This document shows, in pieces, positions 25,399 to 34,486 of a DNA stretch of 64,000 bases. The notes beneath the pieces are model-generated. The model had not been told where the DNA came from. It searched no databases and saw only the letters and a program-made list of their open reading frames with translations. The first letter of the stretch is position 1; each line of letters starts with the position of its first letter. The stretch is from assembly GCA_964586765.1 (NCBI GenBank), contig CAZPHN010000004.1, positions 1-64,000 of the forward strand, given 5' to 3'. Both the position numbers and the translations under genes were made by a program. The stretch is from UBA3263 sp964586765 (GTDB taxonomy: Bacteria; Bacteroidota; Bacteroidia; Bacteroidales; Muribaculaceae).

Positions 25399-26601
25399 AT
25401 GAAGTTTGTTAGTTTTTTTGTGCCGGCTCTGTGCATGATTAGCGGTGCGTTACAGCTAAGGGCAGAGCTACCACAATCGGGGACTGACGAATCCCCTCAG
25501 TGGTATTACATTCAAGTGGTTGGCGAGGACGCACGTCGCGACCGAGTGTTTACAGTCCGTGAGGGCTCGACCAATGTTTATGGTGAGCCGATTATCGACA
25601 GGGCGGACATGGGTGAAGTTTCAAATCAGTTATGGCGTTTTATCCCTGACGGTCAGAAGTATCAGATTGTCAACAAGGGGACCGGTTTGAGCCTTAATGT
25701 GGCATATGATGCTTCGCTTGACATCAGCCGGGCGGTCCTGACCCAGAATTCTGATGTCAGATTTACTCTTGAGCCTAACGGCGGGGAGTTTCGTATTGTG
25801 AGCAGCAAGACTCCCCAAGGTGGCGATTCTTCTGAGATTTATCTTCATCAGGGCAATGGCGGAAACCGCGATTATTCGGTCATGATGGTCAGCAGCTATT
25901 GGTCAAACGACCTTAACTCTCAGTTCCATTTCCTTGCTTTTGATGATTTCGAGATTGAATATTCAACCGATAGTAATGCGATTTACTATAAACTTTTCAG
26001 CGGTAATCCTGCGTTTGCAGGCAAGTGCCTGACCTATGATGTTAACGCCGATTATCCGTTGGTTTTGCGCGATGAGATAGCCGCTGACGCTCGCCAGCAC
26101 TGGTCAGTCAAGCAAGCCGGCGGTAACAAGGTTTATCTTATTAACCGCGCTACCGGTCATGTAATCAAGAACGAATCCGTGCGCCACGGAGGTTTTAACC
26201 GTCCGCAACTCAATGACGAGTCCGGAAATGACTCCGGATGGGCTCTGAACTATGTAGGCGGTTCGCAGTATATGCTCAGTGCGGTTGAAGAAGATGGCGT
26301 GGAGCGTATGCTGAACGCATCGGCTGGCGAGAAGCCCGAAACCTTCCGCGCGGATGAAGTCAAGAACTCCGGTTTCGGGTGGAAATTCCGCAAGGTGACC
26401 GAGAAGGAAGTGTCAGGCACCGACGAGATTTCCGTTCCGGATAACGTGCGCGTTGAAGATGGCAGAGTGATTGCTCCCGAGGGCGTGGAATTCCGCGTGT
26501 ACTCCATAAGCGGACATCGCGTTGCCGCCGGCGAGCGTCTGCAGTCCGGCGTCTATGTAATTGAGGCTGCCGGTAAGGCAAATAAGGTAATAGTTCAATA
26601 A
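25399..26601 (+). CDS. Secreted trefoil-like protein with sorting-like C-terminus
   Basis: 400 residues with signal peptide (MKFVSFFVPALCMISGALQLRA). Two long repeats of the type NQLWRFIPDGQKYQIVNKGTG and RQHWSVKQAGGNKVYLINRATG suggest ricin-like beta-trefoil modules, which usually bind carbohydrate. The last about 45 residues (FRVYSISGHRV…SGVYVIEAAGKANKVIVQ) resemble the type A sorting domain of the type IX secretion system. Followed after 27 bases by the metallophosphatase gene, likely one operon. The substrate is unknown. Confidence 0.6.
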   Translation: MKFVSFFVPALCMISGALQLRAELPQSGTDESPQWYYIQVVGEDARRDRVFTVREGSTNVYGEPIIDRADMGEVSNQLWRFIPDGQKYQIVNKGTGLSLNVAYDASLDISRAVLTQNSDVRFTLEPNGGEFRIVSSKTPQGGDSSEIYLHQGNGGNRDYSVMMVSSYWSNDLNSQFHFLAFDDFEIEYSTDSNAIYYKLFSGNPAFAGKCLTYDVNADYPLVLRDEIAADARQHWSVKQAGGNKVYLINRATGHVIKNESVRHGGFNRPQLNDESGNDSGWALNYVGGSQYMLSAVEEDGVERMLNASAGEKPETFRADEVKNSGFGWKFRKVTEKEVSGTDEISVPDNVRVEDGRVIAPEGVEFRVYSISGHRVAAGERLQSGVYVIEAAGKANKVIVQ

Positions 26602-26628
26602 AAACAATTATTAGCATAACGATAAACC

Positions 26629-29600
26629 ATGAAAAGAATCGCTTGTTTTCTGCTTGTATTCATTAGTGTGCTGATAATGCAGGCTCAGGTTATAATAGTT
26701 TCATCAGTAGCTCCGAACGGAAGTTCGTGGCTCACGGTTGATGAAAACGATGCGGCTGTGATTTTGCCCGCCGATGCGTCGGTCGCAGAGGTATCAGTCG
26801 ATTCCAATATAGAATATGAATTTACTGTCGATGCAGACTGGTGTAAAGTCTCCAAAGTAGAAGATGGCATAAAGATTACGGTTGACAAGAATAGCGGAGC
26901 CGATGTGCGCACCGCCGAGGTGACCCTCGTTGCCAAAGATAATCTGAGTCAGACGGTCAAAGTTAGCCAATTGGGCGGCGCACCCGCCATATTGGTTAAA
27001 CAGAGCGACGTCAGGATTGCCGAGAACGACAATCTGACCTTTGCCATCGATGTATGCTCTAACGTGCCTTTTGCGGTCTCTACTCCGGAGTGGATTAAGG
27101 CGGAGCCCGCTGAGTTTGAAAGCGGCTACCATTCTGTTGAATTGGTTGCCGAACCGCTCGAAGCCGAGCGTTCACAGCGCGAAGGCATCGTTAAATTTGC
27201 TGCCAAGTCGGGCAATGTTGCCTATGTGGAGGTAAAAGTGACCCACGTATTTAGTGGCTATCCCCGCTTTGCCGTGATTTCAGATACTCATTTCGGCAAC
27301 AGTTGGGATGAAGGTCCTATGGTAAAGGTGCCCAAGGCGTTGAAACACATCATTTCACATACTCCGCGCGTAGACGCTATATTTATCTGTGGTGACCTTA
27401 CCGACTGGGGTAACCCGAGCCAGTATGAGCAGTTCCAGACCGTGTTCAACAATACTGACGTTGTGCCTGCCGACCTTCCCGTTTACGTGATGATGGGCAA
27501 TCATGACAACTATGCCGACAATGCCATCAATAACTACCTCGTACTTAATCAACCCTATCACCGACTTATTGACATCAAGGGCTATCCGTTTATTACCACC
27601 AGTATGGACGGTGGCGGTTGGGATGACTATGCTCCGGAAGAAATCGCGGCTCTCGGCGAGAATCTCCGCATTGCTGCTGAAAAGTATCCCGGCAAACCTA
27701 TCTTCGTGTTCACCCATGTGCCTCCTATGAATACCGTCTATGGCACTTGCGATGGTGAAGGCGGTTGGGGCTCAAATGTGCTTACCTCCACCCTGAGCAA
27801 GTATCCTCAGGTTATCCTCTTTGGCGGACACTCCCATTTCCCGCTTGCCGACCCCCGCTCAATCCATCAGGGCGTATTTACTACGATAAATGACGGAAGC
27901 ACCACCTATAGCGAAATCGAGCCCGGAGTTGTAAACGAAGGCATCCACCCCTACAAGGCGGGTTACGTTACCGAAGGTTGTATAGTTAACGTAGATAAGG
28001 ATATGAACGTAGAGATTGAGCGTTGGGACACCTATCGCGATGAAGAGATTCTTCCCCGCTGGAATGTCAAGGCTCCCCATGACGGCTCGCAGTTCGTTTA
28101 TACTAACGCCCGTACCGGCGGTTCGGCTCCTGTATGGACTTCGGGCAGCAAGGTCGAGGTCAGCGATGTAAGAGACCAGACCTGCAAGGTAACATTCCCT
28201 CAGGCGGTAGATGATGAGAACGTTCACCATTATGTAGTTGAAATCGTTGATGCCGAGACCAACGAGGTCAAGAGCACCGGAAGCATCTTCTCCTCTTTCT
28301 ATCTTAATAGCGATACGCCTTCAACTCTGTCTATTACCATATCCAGAGTGCCTGATGGAGCCGAACTCTATGCCCGCGTAAAGGCTCTTGACTCTTATAA
28401 GAATGTTTCCGAAGGTTTAGAAAGCGATGTCTTTACGACTAAGGAATATGAACCCGCTCCCGGTTCATCGAAGCCCGTTGCCGATTTGTTTGACATTCAG
28501 TTCAGCGAAAGCGGAGCTTCCGATGTTTCCGGTCGTAATGTCAACGTAGTCGTTGGGTCTGAAGCCCCGATTACCGCCTTCAATCAGCTCTGCAACCGCT
28601 GGACCGCCAAGTTTGCAGGCAATAGCCGTAGCTTCTACCGCATTGACTATGCTGATGACGCCGCTATTAAGGACGCTATGCAAAAGAGCTTTACCCTCGA
28701 AGTCATGTACAGCACCAACAACACCAACAACGTTTGCCCGCTTAGCGGACAGGAAGGCGGCGGCGCAGGTATCGAGCAGGCAAGCGGCGGCGAACTGCAG
28801 TTCTATTGCCACGTTGGCGGCGGCTACAAGACTATCAACAGCGGACTGAAGGTCAATACCGGCGAGTTCTATCACGTTGTTGCAACTTACGATAGCGACG
28901 CGAAAAAGACCACCATGTATATCAACGGCTCGCTTGCCGGCGAACTTAACGCGGAGGGCAGCTTCGGATTTCCCTCTGACAGGGATGCCCATTGGTTCGG
29001 AATTGGCGGTGACGCAAATCCGAGCGGAAATACTCAGTTCCAGCTTAACGGCGAGGTGGCTATTGCCCGCATGTACTCCCACGCCGTTGACCGCGATGAA
29101 GTTTATTGGCTTTATAAGGACGTTCTCGATACCAAAAACGAGTATCAGCCGGCTCCCGGTAGCTCTATGCCCGTCGCAGACCTGTTTGACGTTGAATTTG
29201 CCGAAAATGGCGTTGCCACGGATGTTTCTGAGCGTCATATAGACATTAAGACCGGTGAAACCGTTCCTGCTACTGCCTTTAATGCCGATTTCAACCGATG
29301 GGCGGCTCATTTCAACGGTAGCAGCGATGAGTTTTATCGTGTGGACTATGCCGATGATGCCGCTATCAAGAATGCTCTGACTAACGGTTTCTCGCTCGAG
29401 GTACTTTACAGTACTAATAATACCAATAATGTTTGTCCGCTGAGTGCTCAGGAGGGCGGCGGCGCAGGTATCGAGCAGGCAAGCGGCGGTCAGCTGCAGT
29501 TCTACTGCCACGTTGGCGGCGGCTATAAAGTCCTGAAAAGCAATGTGGCGGTCGAAACCGGCAAGTTCTATCACGTTGTGGTAACCTACGACCGCAAGGA

Positions 29601-29832
29601 GGCAAAGACCCGCATGTATGTTGACGGTAACTTTGCCGGCGAACTTGAAGCCGAAGGCAGCTTTGGCTTCCCGTCTGATTCCGCTGCCCATTGGTTCGGT
29701 ATTGGCGGTGATGCCCATCCGCGAGGCACCGCCCAGTTCTCGCTTAACGGTGATATCGCTATTGCCCGCATGTACTCCCATGCCGTTGACCGCGATGAAG
29801 TCTATTGGCTCCACAAAGCCATCAGCAAGTAA
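26629..29832 (+). CDS. Secreted BACON-metallophosphatase-LamG protein
   Basis: 1067 residues, signal peptide MKRIACFLLVFISVLIMQAQ. Order: two BACON-like domains (about 47-115 and 119-208), a calcineurin-type metallophosphatase (about 212-470) with ISDTHFG, CGDLTDWGN, MGNHDN, FTHVPP and GGHSH, an Fn3-like domain (about 498-606), then two tandem LamG/concanavalin-like domains (607-836 and 837-1067) that are close copies. BACON domains are linked to binding of mucin or glycan, so the protein probably dephosphorylates or cleaves a phosphoester while held on a surface glycan or polymer. All metal-site motifs are intact. No C-terminal sorting tail is seen. Confidence 0.8.
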   Translation: MKRIACFLLVFISVLIMQAQVIIVSSVAPNGSSWLTVDENDAAVILPADASVAEVSVDSNIEYEFTVDADWCKVSKVEDGIKITVDKNSGADVRTAEVTLVAKDNLSQTVKVSQLGGAPAILVKQSDVRIAENDNLTFAIDVCSNVPFAVSTPEWIKAEPAEFESGYHSVELVAEPLEAERSQREGIVKFAAKSGNVAYVEVKVTHVFSGYPRFAVISDTHFGNSWDEGPMVKVPKALKHIISHTPRVDAIFICGDLTDWGNPSQYEQFQTVFNNTDVVPADLPVYVMMGNHDNYADNAINNYLVLNQPYHRLIDIKGYPFITTSMDGGGWDDYAPEEIAALGENLRIAAEKYPGKPIFVFTHVPPMNTVYGTCDGEGGWGSNVLTSTLSKYPQVILFGGHSHFPLADPRSIHQGVFTTINDGSTTYSEIEPGVVNEGIHPYKAGYVTEGCIVNVDKDMNVEIERWDTYRDEEILPRWNVKAPHDGSQFVYTNARTGGSAPVWTSGSKVEVSDVRDQTCKVTFPQAVDDENVHHYVVEIVDAETNEVKSTGSIFSSFYLNSDTPSTLSITISRVPDGAELYARVKALDSYKNVSEGLESDVFTTKEYEPAPGSSKPVADLFDIQFSESGASDVSGRNVNVVVGSEAPITAFNQLCNRWTAKFAGNSRSFYRIDYADDAAIKDAMQKSFTLEVMYSTNNTNNVCPLSGQEGGGAGIEQASGGELQFYCHVGGGYKTINSGLKVNTGEFYHVVATYDSDAKKTTMYINGSLAGELNAEGSFGFPSDRDAHWFGIGGDANPSGNTQFQLNGEVAIARMYSHAVDRDEVYWLYKDVLDTKNEYQPAPGSSMPVADLFDVEFAENGVATDVSERHIDIKTGETVPATAFNADFNRWAAHFNGSSDEFYRVDYADDAAIKNALTNGFSLEVLYSTNNTNNVCPLSAQEGGGAGIEQASGGQLQFYCHVGGGYKVLKSNVAVETGKFYHVVVTYDRKEAKTRMYVDGNFAGELEAEGSFGFPSDSAAHWFGIGGDAHPRGTAQFSLNGDIAIARMYSHAVDRDEVYWLHKAISK
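28447..29829 (+). repeat. Tandem 693-base duplication (LamG domains)
   Basis: Segment 28447-29139 and segment 29140-29829 encode two copies of the same domain, each opening with EYxPAPGSS and closing with RMYSHAVDRDEVYWL. Blocks such as CPLS-x-QEGGGAGIEQASGG and QFYCHVGGGYK are identical in both, and DNA identity is high across long stretches. An internal duplication within the gene. Confidence 0.85.
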
Positions 29833-29849
29833 TCATTTCAAGCAAGCGC

Positions 29850-29893
29850 AACAAAAAAAGCGACTGTCGGTTGACAGCCGCTTTTTTTTGTTG
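29850..29893. terminator. Bidirectional intrinsic terminator
   Basis: AACAAAAAAAGCG and CGCTTTTTTTTGTT flank an inner stem of CTGTC/GACAG with a GGTT loop. It lies between the convergent ends of the 26629 and 29912 genes, with a T tract on both strands. Confidence 0.85.
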
Positions 29894-29911
29894 GGATAAA
29901 TTCCTTTGGAA

Positions 29912-32900
29912 TTATTTTACAATGATTTTTTTGCCGTTGATGATGTTGATGCCCTTGATGGGAGCGGCGAGCTTGCGACCCTGCAGGTCATAAACTGCGC
30001 CGGCAGCGGCGTTCTCGGCATTGATTTCGGCAATCTTTGTGGTACCGTCATTTGAGTTGGCACTTACAAAGCTGATATTGTAGCTCTTATCATCTACGGG
30101 AGTGTTATCTGCCGCATTAACAAGAGATACCTTACCGAGTTCGGTGGTGGGTTGTACGTGGAATGCGGTTACATCGTTGATGGTGAAGGGAACGGCTGCG
30201 GTATCGTAGTAGAGAGTTACGGGAGCAGCTTCTTCCTCACCTTCGTGGCTGTGGCTGAACGAAATGTTGCCGTCTTCATCAACGGTAGCTACCCAGTAGC
30301 TGTAAGCCGTTTCATCGATGGTGAATTCGCCAACGAGGTGTTCTACACCATCGGTGTAGTGAACATTGCCCTCGGAGTCAGTGATGCTGTAAACGTGACC
30401 ATTGACAACCTGACGCTTTTCGGCGTTCTCGAAGGTGTTCTGAGCATTCAGTGCGCTATAAAGAGCAGCTTCCTTGTCGGCGTTCTCTTTGGCTGCGTAG
30501 ATTGAGTTCATGAACGCTTCAACAGCTTCGGGAGTGTGGTGACCTACGAGGATACCCTCTACGTCAGCTTCCCATTCGAGGACACTGATAGCGTCAATTT
30601 CAGCATTAACCTTTGCAAAACCGGCTGCTACAGCTTCCATCATCTCAGCATCTTTATCGGTGTCGCGAACCTCAGTCAGGATGAAGCCTGTGCCGTCAGT
30701 GATACTGCCTTCGCCAAGCGAACAAGGTACTTTAGTTGTATTATTATTAATAATCATCATGCCGGCGGGGTTAGTGTTGTAAGACTTACCGCCTTCGATG
30801 GTGAATAAATTTTCTGCAAGAGCAGCCTGAGCACCAAATGCGCGGTTGGTTAGACGGATTGCAGTGGGAATCTCGCTTACAGACCATGCGTAGGTTGCGG
30901 TGCCACTTGTGCCCTCACGTGGAATATAAGCGGATGCGAATTTTTCGGCTCCTCTATTGTAGAGGTAATAGTGTTCGCCAACCTTCACGAAGCCCCAGAG
31001 GTGGTCGTTATTCTCAGTGTCAACGGTAGAGGCGGTTGAAATGAGACCGGTTTCGGAGTCATGGATAAGGTAGCCGCGGTTGTCAGATGATTTAATCGTG
31101 TATAGCTTGGTCTGAGTCATGATGTAGTCAGGATAGTAGACCAAAGCCTCTTCAACGACTTCATTAATTTTGTGAATTTTCTGCTGGTTTTCATCGGAGA
31201 CGGGGAGGTTGACGTTACCATTGAAATTATAGTTAGATGCCCATGCGGCGAGACCATCTTCATCTTCTCTGTTAAGTATTTGCAATGCATCAGTATAAGC
31301 GGAGGATGAAGCACGTAATTCTTCGCTTAACTCCCAGTTGGTTATGAAATTATCCATGTTTGTAACAATGACCCACTTTGAACCGGCATCATTGCTATAT
31401 GCACATACGAATCGATTGTTAGCACCGCTATTGGCATTGTCATTAAAGAAGTGGTAGCCGGCGGTAGATGAAGAAGGAACGTCTCCAATCCAATCCATAT
31501 AATCATCGGGAGCGGCTTGCTTTCCTGTGTAGTATTTAACAGGTGTATTTGTAAACTCAACCATGGGAACTGCGGAGCCTGATCCTGCAAGGTTGCCTAC
31601 AAATTTTTGTTCTACTTCGCTCCAAATAGCGAAACCACCGTCATTACCCATTGGTACTTTATAGAATACCGATGTCGGGTCATCGCTTGACGCAACCTGA
31701 CGGAGACCATTGTTAGCGATATTAACGAATACAAATTGACCTAATGCCTCATAGGCGCGCTTATTGAAGATTCGGAATTCTTCACCTTTGTTCATGATAT
31801 AGGTTGCAGCCGAATTGTTTTCGGCGATAGTTCCTGTAGTCTTCAATGTAAAGCCTTCGTATTCAGGGAATTCTGTAGTGGAGTATACAACCTCGCGCGT
31901 TTCTACGAACGGATTGGTGTCGTCCTCGCTGCGCTTGAAGGTTAGTGTCAATGTTTTCGAGGAAACCGGAATCAGTTCCCACATACCATAATTTGCATTG
32001 AGTTCGCTGACACTATAGTTCGCATATAATCTAAATTCTTTGTCTCCCTTATCTTTTCCGTATCCCAAGAATCCTTTGTTGCCGGTTGTGCCTTGATAGA
32101 GAGTAACAACCGGATTCTCTGTATCAAAGTCACCTGATGCAAGAGACGCTATCCAATAAAATGGCGATTCACTTGTTCTACAATTCCAACTTGATGCACT
32201 AAGAGTATTACCTGCGTCATTTTGTTCCTGAATACGCCATTCATTTAAAGCAGAGGATGGTTTTGCTGTTACATAGACAACAGAACCAACTTCATCAACA
32301 AAAGCATTGTAAGTTGTTTCATTACCCAGTGAACTATTGGATTCTACATTCATATTCAGATAGCGATTGCGAGTATCTTTAATTGATTTAAGACGATAAA
32401 AACCGCCATCGGTAAAAAGCGGTTTATACTCTTCTACCTCATAGAATGAATAAGTATGTCCCGAATTGTTCCATTGTGCCATTGTATATGTATCCGCGCC
32501 ATTACCATCCCAACGAATATTAGTAGCATCGACATTGGCAACGTAGAATTGAGTCGTGGTTGACTCGTTCATTGGTGTAAGGGTAAATTTGCCGGCAGTT
32601 GAGGACATAGTAACGGGAGATGTATTTCCGGTGGCAGCTGGAATATACAGATTGTTAGCAATATTTTTGAATTTCCAATTATCACCGTCTGCTACAGCTT
32701 CCCAAACATAATTGGGATCGAAGCCCTGAGATCGGGTCGTTGTCGTTACATGTTCGCCTCCAACTTGGTTGTTTGATTCATTGGCAAAGCGAAAAGCTCT
32801 GCGGTCACCACCGCCAGTTCCGTTGAAGTTGTCGTACATGACATAGAGTTGCCCATCTTGGAGAGATGTGACGGCATCACCGGTCGCAACCTCCCCAGCA

Positions 32901-32980
32901 TATACATACTTCGCGGCATTCTGGGCAAAAGAAGATGCGCCGCAAAGTAAAAGGGCTGAAAGTAAAAGTGTTTTTTTCAT
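29912..32980 (-). CDS. Large secreted surface protein, possibly phase-variable
   Basis: 1022 residues with signal peptide (MKKTLLLSALLLCGASSFAQ). Repeated beta modules (YRLKSIKDTRNRYLNMNVE, YTIKSSDNRGYLIHDSETG, YHFFNDNANSGANNRFVCAY) resemble trefoil-like or related surface modules. A helical part lies about 785-850, and the C-terminus (AGAVYDLQGRKL…INGKKIIVK) is the short sorting-like tail common in Prevotella and Muribaculaceae secreted proteins. I recognise no enzyme domain. Its promoter lies between long inverted repeats (33171-33289), and the leader of about 230 bases has a terminator-like hairpin. Opposite orientation to the neighbouring secreted-protein operon. Confidence 0.65.
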   Translation of the reverse strand: MKKTLLLSALLLCGASSFAQNAAKYVYAGEVATGDAVTSLQDGQLYVMYDNFNGTGGGDRRAFRFANESNNQVGGEHVTTTTRSQGFDPNYVWEAVADGDNWKFKNIANNLYIPAATGNTSPVTMSSTAGKFTLTPMNESTTTQFYVANVDATNIRWDGNGADTYTMAQWNNSGHTYSFYEVEEYKPLFTDGGFYRLKSIKDTRNRYLNMNVESNSSLGNETTYNAFVDEVGSVVYVTAKPSSALNEWRIQEQNDAGNTLSASSWNCRTSESPFYWIASLASGDFDTENPVVTLYQGTTGNKGFLGYGKDKGDKEFRLYANYSVSELNANYGMWELIPVSSKTLTLTFKRSEDDTNPFVETREVVYSTTEFPEYEGFTLKTTGTIAENNSAATYIMNKGEEFRIFNKRAYEALGQFVFVNIANNGLRQVASSDDPTSVFYKVPMGNDGGFAIWSEVEQKFVGNLAGSGSAVPMVEFTNTPVKYYTGKQAAPDDYMDWIGDVPSSSTAGYHFFNDNANSGANNRFVCAYSNDAGSKWVIVTNMDNFITNWELSEELRASSSAYTDALQILNREDEDGLAAWASNYNFNGNVNLPVSDENQQKIHKINEVVEEALVYYPDYIMTQTKLYTIKSSDNRGYLIHDSETGLISTASTVDTENNDHLWGFVKVGEHYYLYNRGAEKFASAYIPREGTSGTATYAWSVSEIPTAIRLTNRAFGAQAALAENLFTIEGGKSYNTNPAGMMIINNNTTKVPCSLGEGSITDGTGFILTEVRDTDKDAEMMEAVAAGFAKVNAEIDAISVLEWEADVEGILVGHHTPEAVEAFMNSIYAAKENADKEAALYSALNAQNTFENAEKRQVVNGHVYSITDSEGNVHYTDGVEHLVGEFTIDETAYSYWVATVDEDGNISFSHSHEGEEEAAPVTLYYDTAAVPFTINDVTAFHVQPTTELGKVSLVNAADNTPVDDKSYNISFVSANSNDGTTKIAEINAENAAAGAVYDLQGRKLAAPIKGINIINGKKIIVK

Positions 32981-33033
32981 TGTGGTTTTTGTTTATTTGG
33001 TTTATATTAGGATTGTTAAGGCATAAAAATAAG

Positions 33034-33073
33034 AGCCATCTGCATTCAGGGGGAAACCTGAGCGCAGACGGCT
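33034..33073 (-). promoter_or_regulatory. Terminator-like hairpin in the leader of the 32980 gene
   Basis: On the minus strand AGCCGTCTGC pairs with GCAGATGGCT (one G-U pair), enclosing an inner CAGG/CCTG stem, and CTTATTTTTATG follows. The pairing is complete only in the minus-strand RNA, where the odd pair is G-U rather than A-C, which points to an RNA structure in this direction. It lies 53 bases before the ATG and may act as an attenuator. Confidence 0.5.
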
Positions 33074-33110
33074 TGAATTTGCAGAAAAATGTAAGGTTGT
33101 GGAGTTAAAA

Positions 33111-33133
33111 CCGCGCTAATTAAAGCGTGGCGG
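33111..33133 (-). promoter_or_regulatory. Second small leader hairpin
   Basis: On the minus strand CGCT/AGCG with a TTAATT loop, extended by CCG/CGG past a three-base bulge and followed by TTTT. Weaker than the hairpin at 33034; could be part of the same leader fold. The rest of the 312-base gap 32981-33292 holds a run of eight G residues (33144-33151) and the inverted repeat below. Confidence 0.35.
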
Positions 33134-33170
33134 TATGTAAAATGGGGGGGGTAATTGTCTGTGGGTGAGT

Positions 33171-33289
33171 CACTTAGTGTTGGTGATTAGATTTGATGAT
33201 AATTAGTGGCTGACTGCAAATATAACTATTTTTTTGATATGAGTCAAGAAAATCATCACAAATTATCATCAAATCTAAGGCACTAAGTG
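33171..33289. repeat. Long inverted repeat flanking a promoter (candidate inverton)
   Basis: The left arm has CACTTAGTG (33171-33179) and TTAGATTTGATGATAATT (33187-33204); the right arm has the exact complements AATTATCATCAAATCTAA (33261-33278) and CACTAAGTG (33281-33289). The two blocks are separated by 7 bases on the left and 2 on the right. The 56-base interior (33205-33260) holds a complete promoter for the 32980 gene. Only 3 bases separate the right arm from the purM stop. The repeat has no T tract of terminator type. Confidence 0.8.
33217..33247 (-). promoter_or_regulatory. Promoter inside the inverted repeat
   Basis: On the minus strand TTG (33247-33245), 20 bases, TATATTTG (33224-33217). 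It faces the 1022-residue surface protein gene; inversion of the segment would point it toward the 3' end of purM instead. Confidence 0.65.
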
Positions 33290-33292
33290 CGA

Positions 33293-34468
33293 TTAGTAGT
33301 TGAAAGTGCCGTGGGGACCGTGGATGGTCAGTGAGGCGGGTTCGCCGGGGGTAGCTTCGACGCAACCGATAATCTGCGCCGGGATGCCGAAGGCGGCGGC
33401 TGTATCGATTACGGTCTGTGCGTCGGCGGGGTCAACGTAGATTTCCATGCGTGTACCGAGGTTAAAAACCTTATACATTTCCGCCCAGTCGGTACCCGAT
33501 TCGCGCTGAATAAGGTTAAACAGCGGGGGGATAGGGAGCAGATTGTCCTTGATGACCTTTAAGCCCGGGGCAAGGAAATGGAGAATCTTGGTCTGTGCGC
33601 CGCCCGAGCAGTGAATCATGCCGTGGATGCGCGGACGCATCTTGTCAAGCAGAGCCTTGATTACCGGAGCGTAGGTGCGGGTAGGGGAAAGCACTAATTT
33701 TCCGGCGTTGACACCGTCGACTTCCGTCGCGTCGGTCAGTCTGACCGAGCCGGAGTAGACAAGTTCGGCGGGGGTAGCTGAGTCGAAGCTTTCGGGGTAT
33801 TTTTCGGCAAGATATTTCGAGAAAACGTCATGGCGCGCGGAGGTAAGTCCGTTTGAGCCCATTCCGCCGTTATATTCCGTTTCATAATCCGCCTTACCAT
33901 ATGATGCGAGTCCGACAATGACGTTTCCGGCAGCAATATTTCCGTTGTCGATAATCTGGTCGCGGCGCATGCGGCATGTAACCGTGGAGTCGACAATGAT
34001 GGTGCGCACCAAGTCACCTACGTCGGCAGTTTCGCCGCCGGTAGAGTGGATGTCTATTCCGTGGGAGCGAAGTTCCTCCAATAGTTCTTCCGTGCCGTTG
34101 ATGATGGCGGCGATGACTTCGCCGGGAATTAGATGCTTATTGCGTCCTATGGTGGAGCTTACGAGTATGCCGGAGGTGGCACCGACGCAGAGCAGGTCGT
34201 CGATGTTCATTACCAAGGCATCCTGAGCTATACCTTTCCATACGCTCAGGTCGCCGGTTTCACGCCAGTAGACATAAGCGAGGCTAGACTTGGTTCCGGC
34301 ACCGTCGGCGTGCATTATGTTGCAATATTCCGGGTCGCCGCCAAGAATGTCGGGTATAATCTTACAGAAAGCCTTGGGAAAGATACCCTTGTCAATATTC
34401 TTGATAGCTGAATGAACGTCTTCTTTCGTGGCGGAAACGCCACGGAGGTCATATCGCTGGTTACTCAT
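33293..34468 (-). CDS. purM: Phosphoribosylformylglycinamidine cyclo-ligase
   Basis: 391 residues, longer than the E. coli enzyme, as is usual in Bacteroidota. It closes the imidazole ring in purine synthesis (FGAM + ATP to AIR). Motifs of the PurM fold: DGAGTKSSLAYVY (about 54-66), MNIDDLLCVGAT, GGETADVGDLVRT and GMIHCSGGAQTKILHF. It is followed by no ordinary terminator, only the inverted repeat at 33171-33289. yidC lies 18 bases upstream in the same direction, so pyrG, yidC and purM may be one operon. Confidence 0.92.
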   Translation of the reverse strand: MSNQRYDLRGVSATKEDVHSAIKNIDKGIFPKAFCKIIPDILGGDPEYCNIMHADGAGTKSSLAYVYWRETGDLSVWKGIAQDALVMNIDDLLCVGATSGILVSSTIGRNKHLIPGEVIAAIINGTEELLEELRSHGIDIHSTGGETADVGDLVRTIIVDSTVTCRMRRDQIIDNGNIAAGNVIVGLASYGKADYETEYNGGMGSNGLTSARHDVFSKYLAEKYPESFDSATPAELVYSGSVRLTDATEVDGVNAGKLVLSPTRTYAPVIKALLDKMRPRIHGMIHCSGGAQTKILHFLAPGLKVIKDNLLPIPPLFNLIQRESGTDWAEMYKVFNLGTRMEIYVDPADAQTVIDTAAAFGIPAQIIGCVEATPGEPASLTIHGPHGTFNY

Positions 34469-34486
34469 TATATTATATATGGTGTA

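Noticed and set aside
28465..29814. A 449-codon open frame on the minus strand opposite the LamG repeats
   Set aside because: It is the mirror of a repeated, high-bias coding region on the plus strand; its halves repeat each other only because the sense gene does, and no start signal or motif supports it.
33171..33289. The inverted repeat as an ordinary terminator of purM
   Set aside because: The loop would be 56 bases, no T tract follows the stem, and a full promoter lies inside, which fits a flanking repeat better than a terminator.
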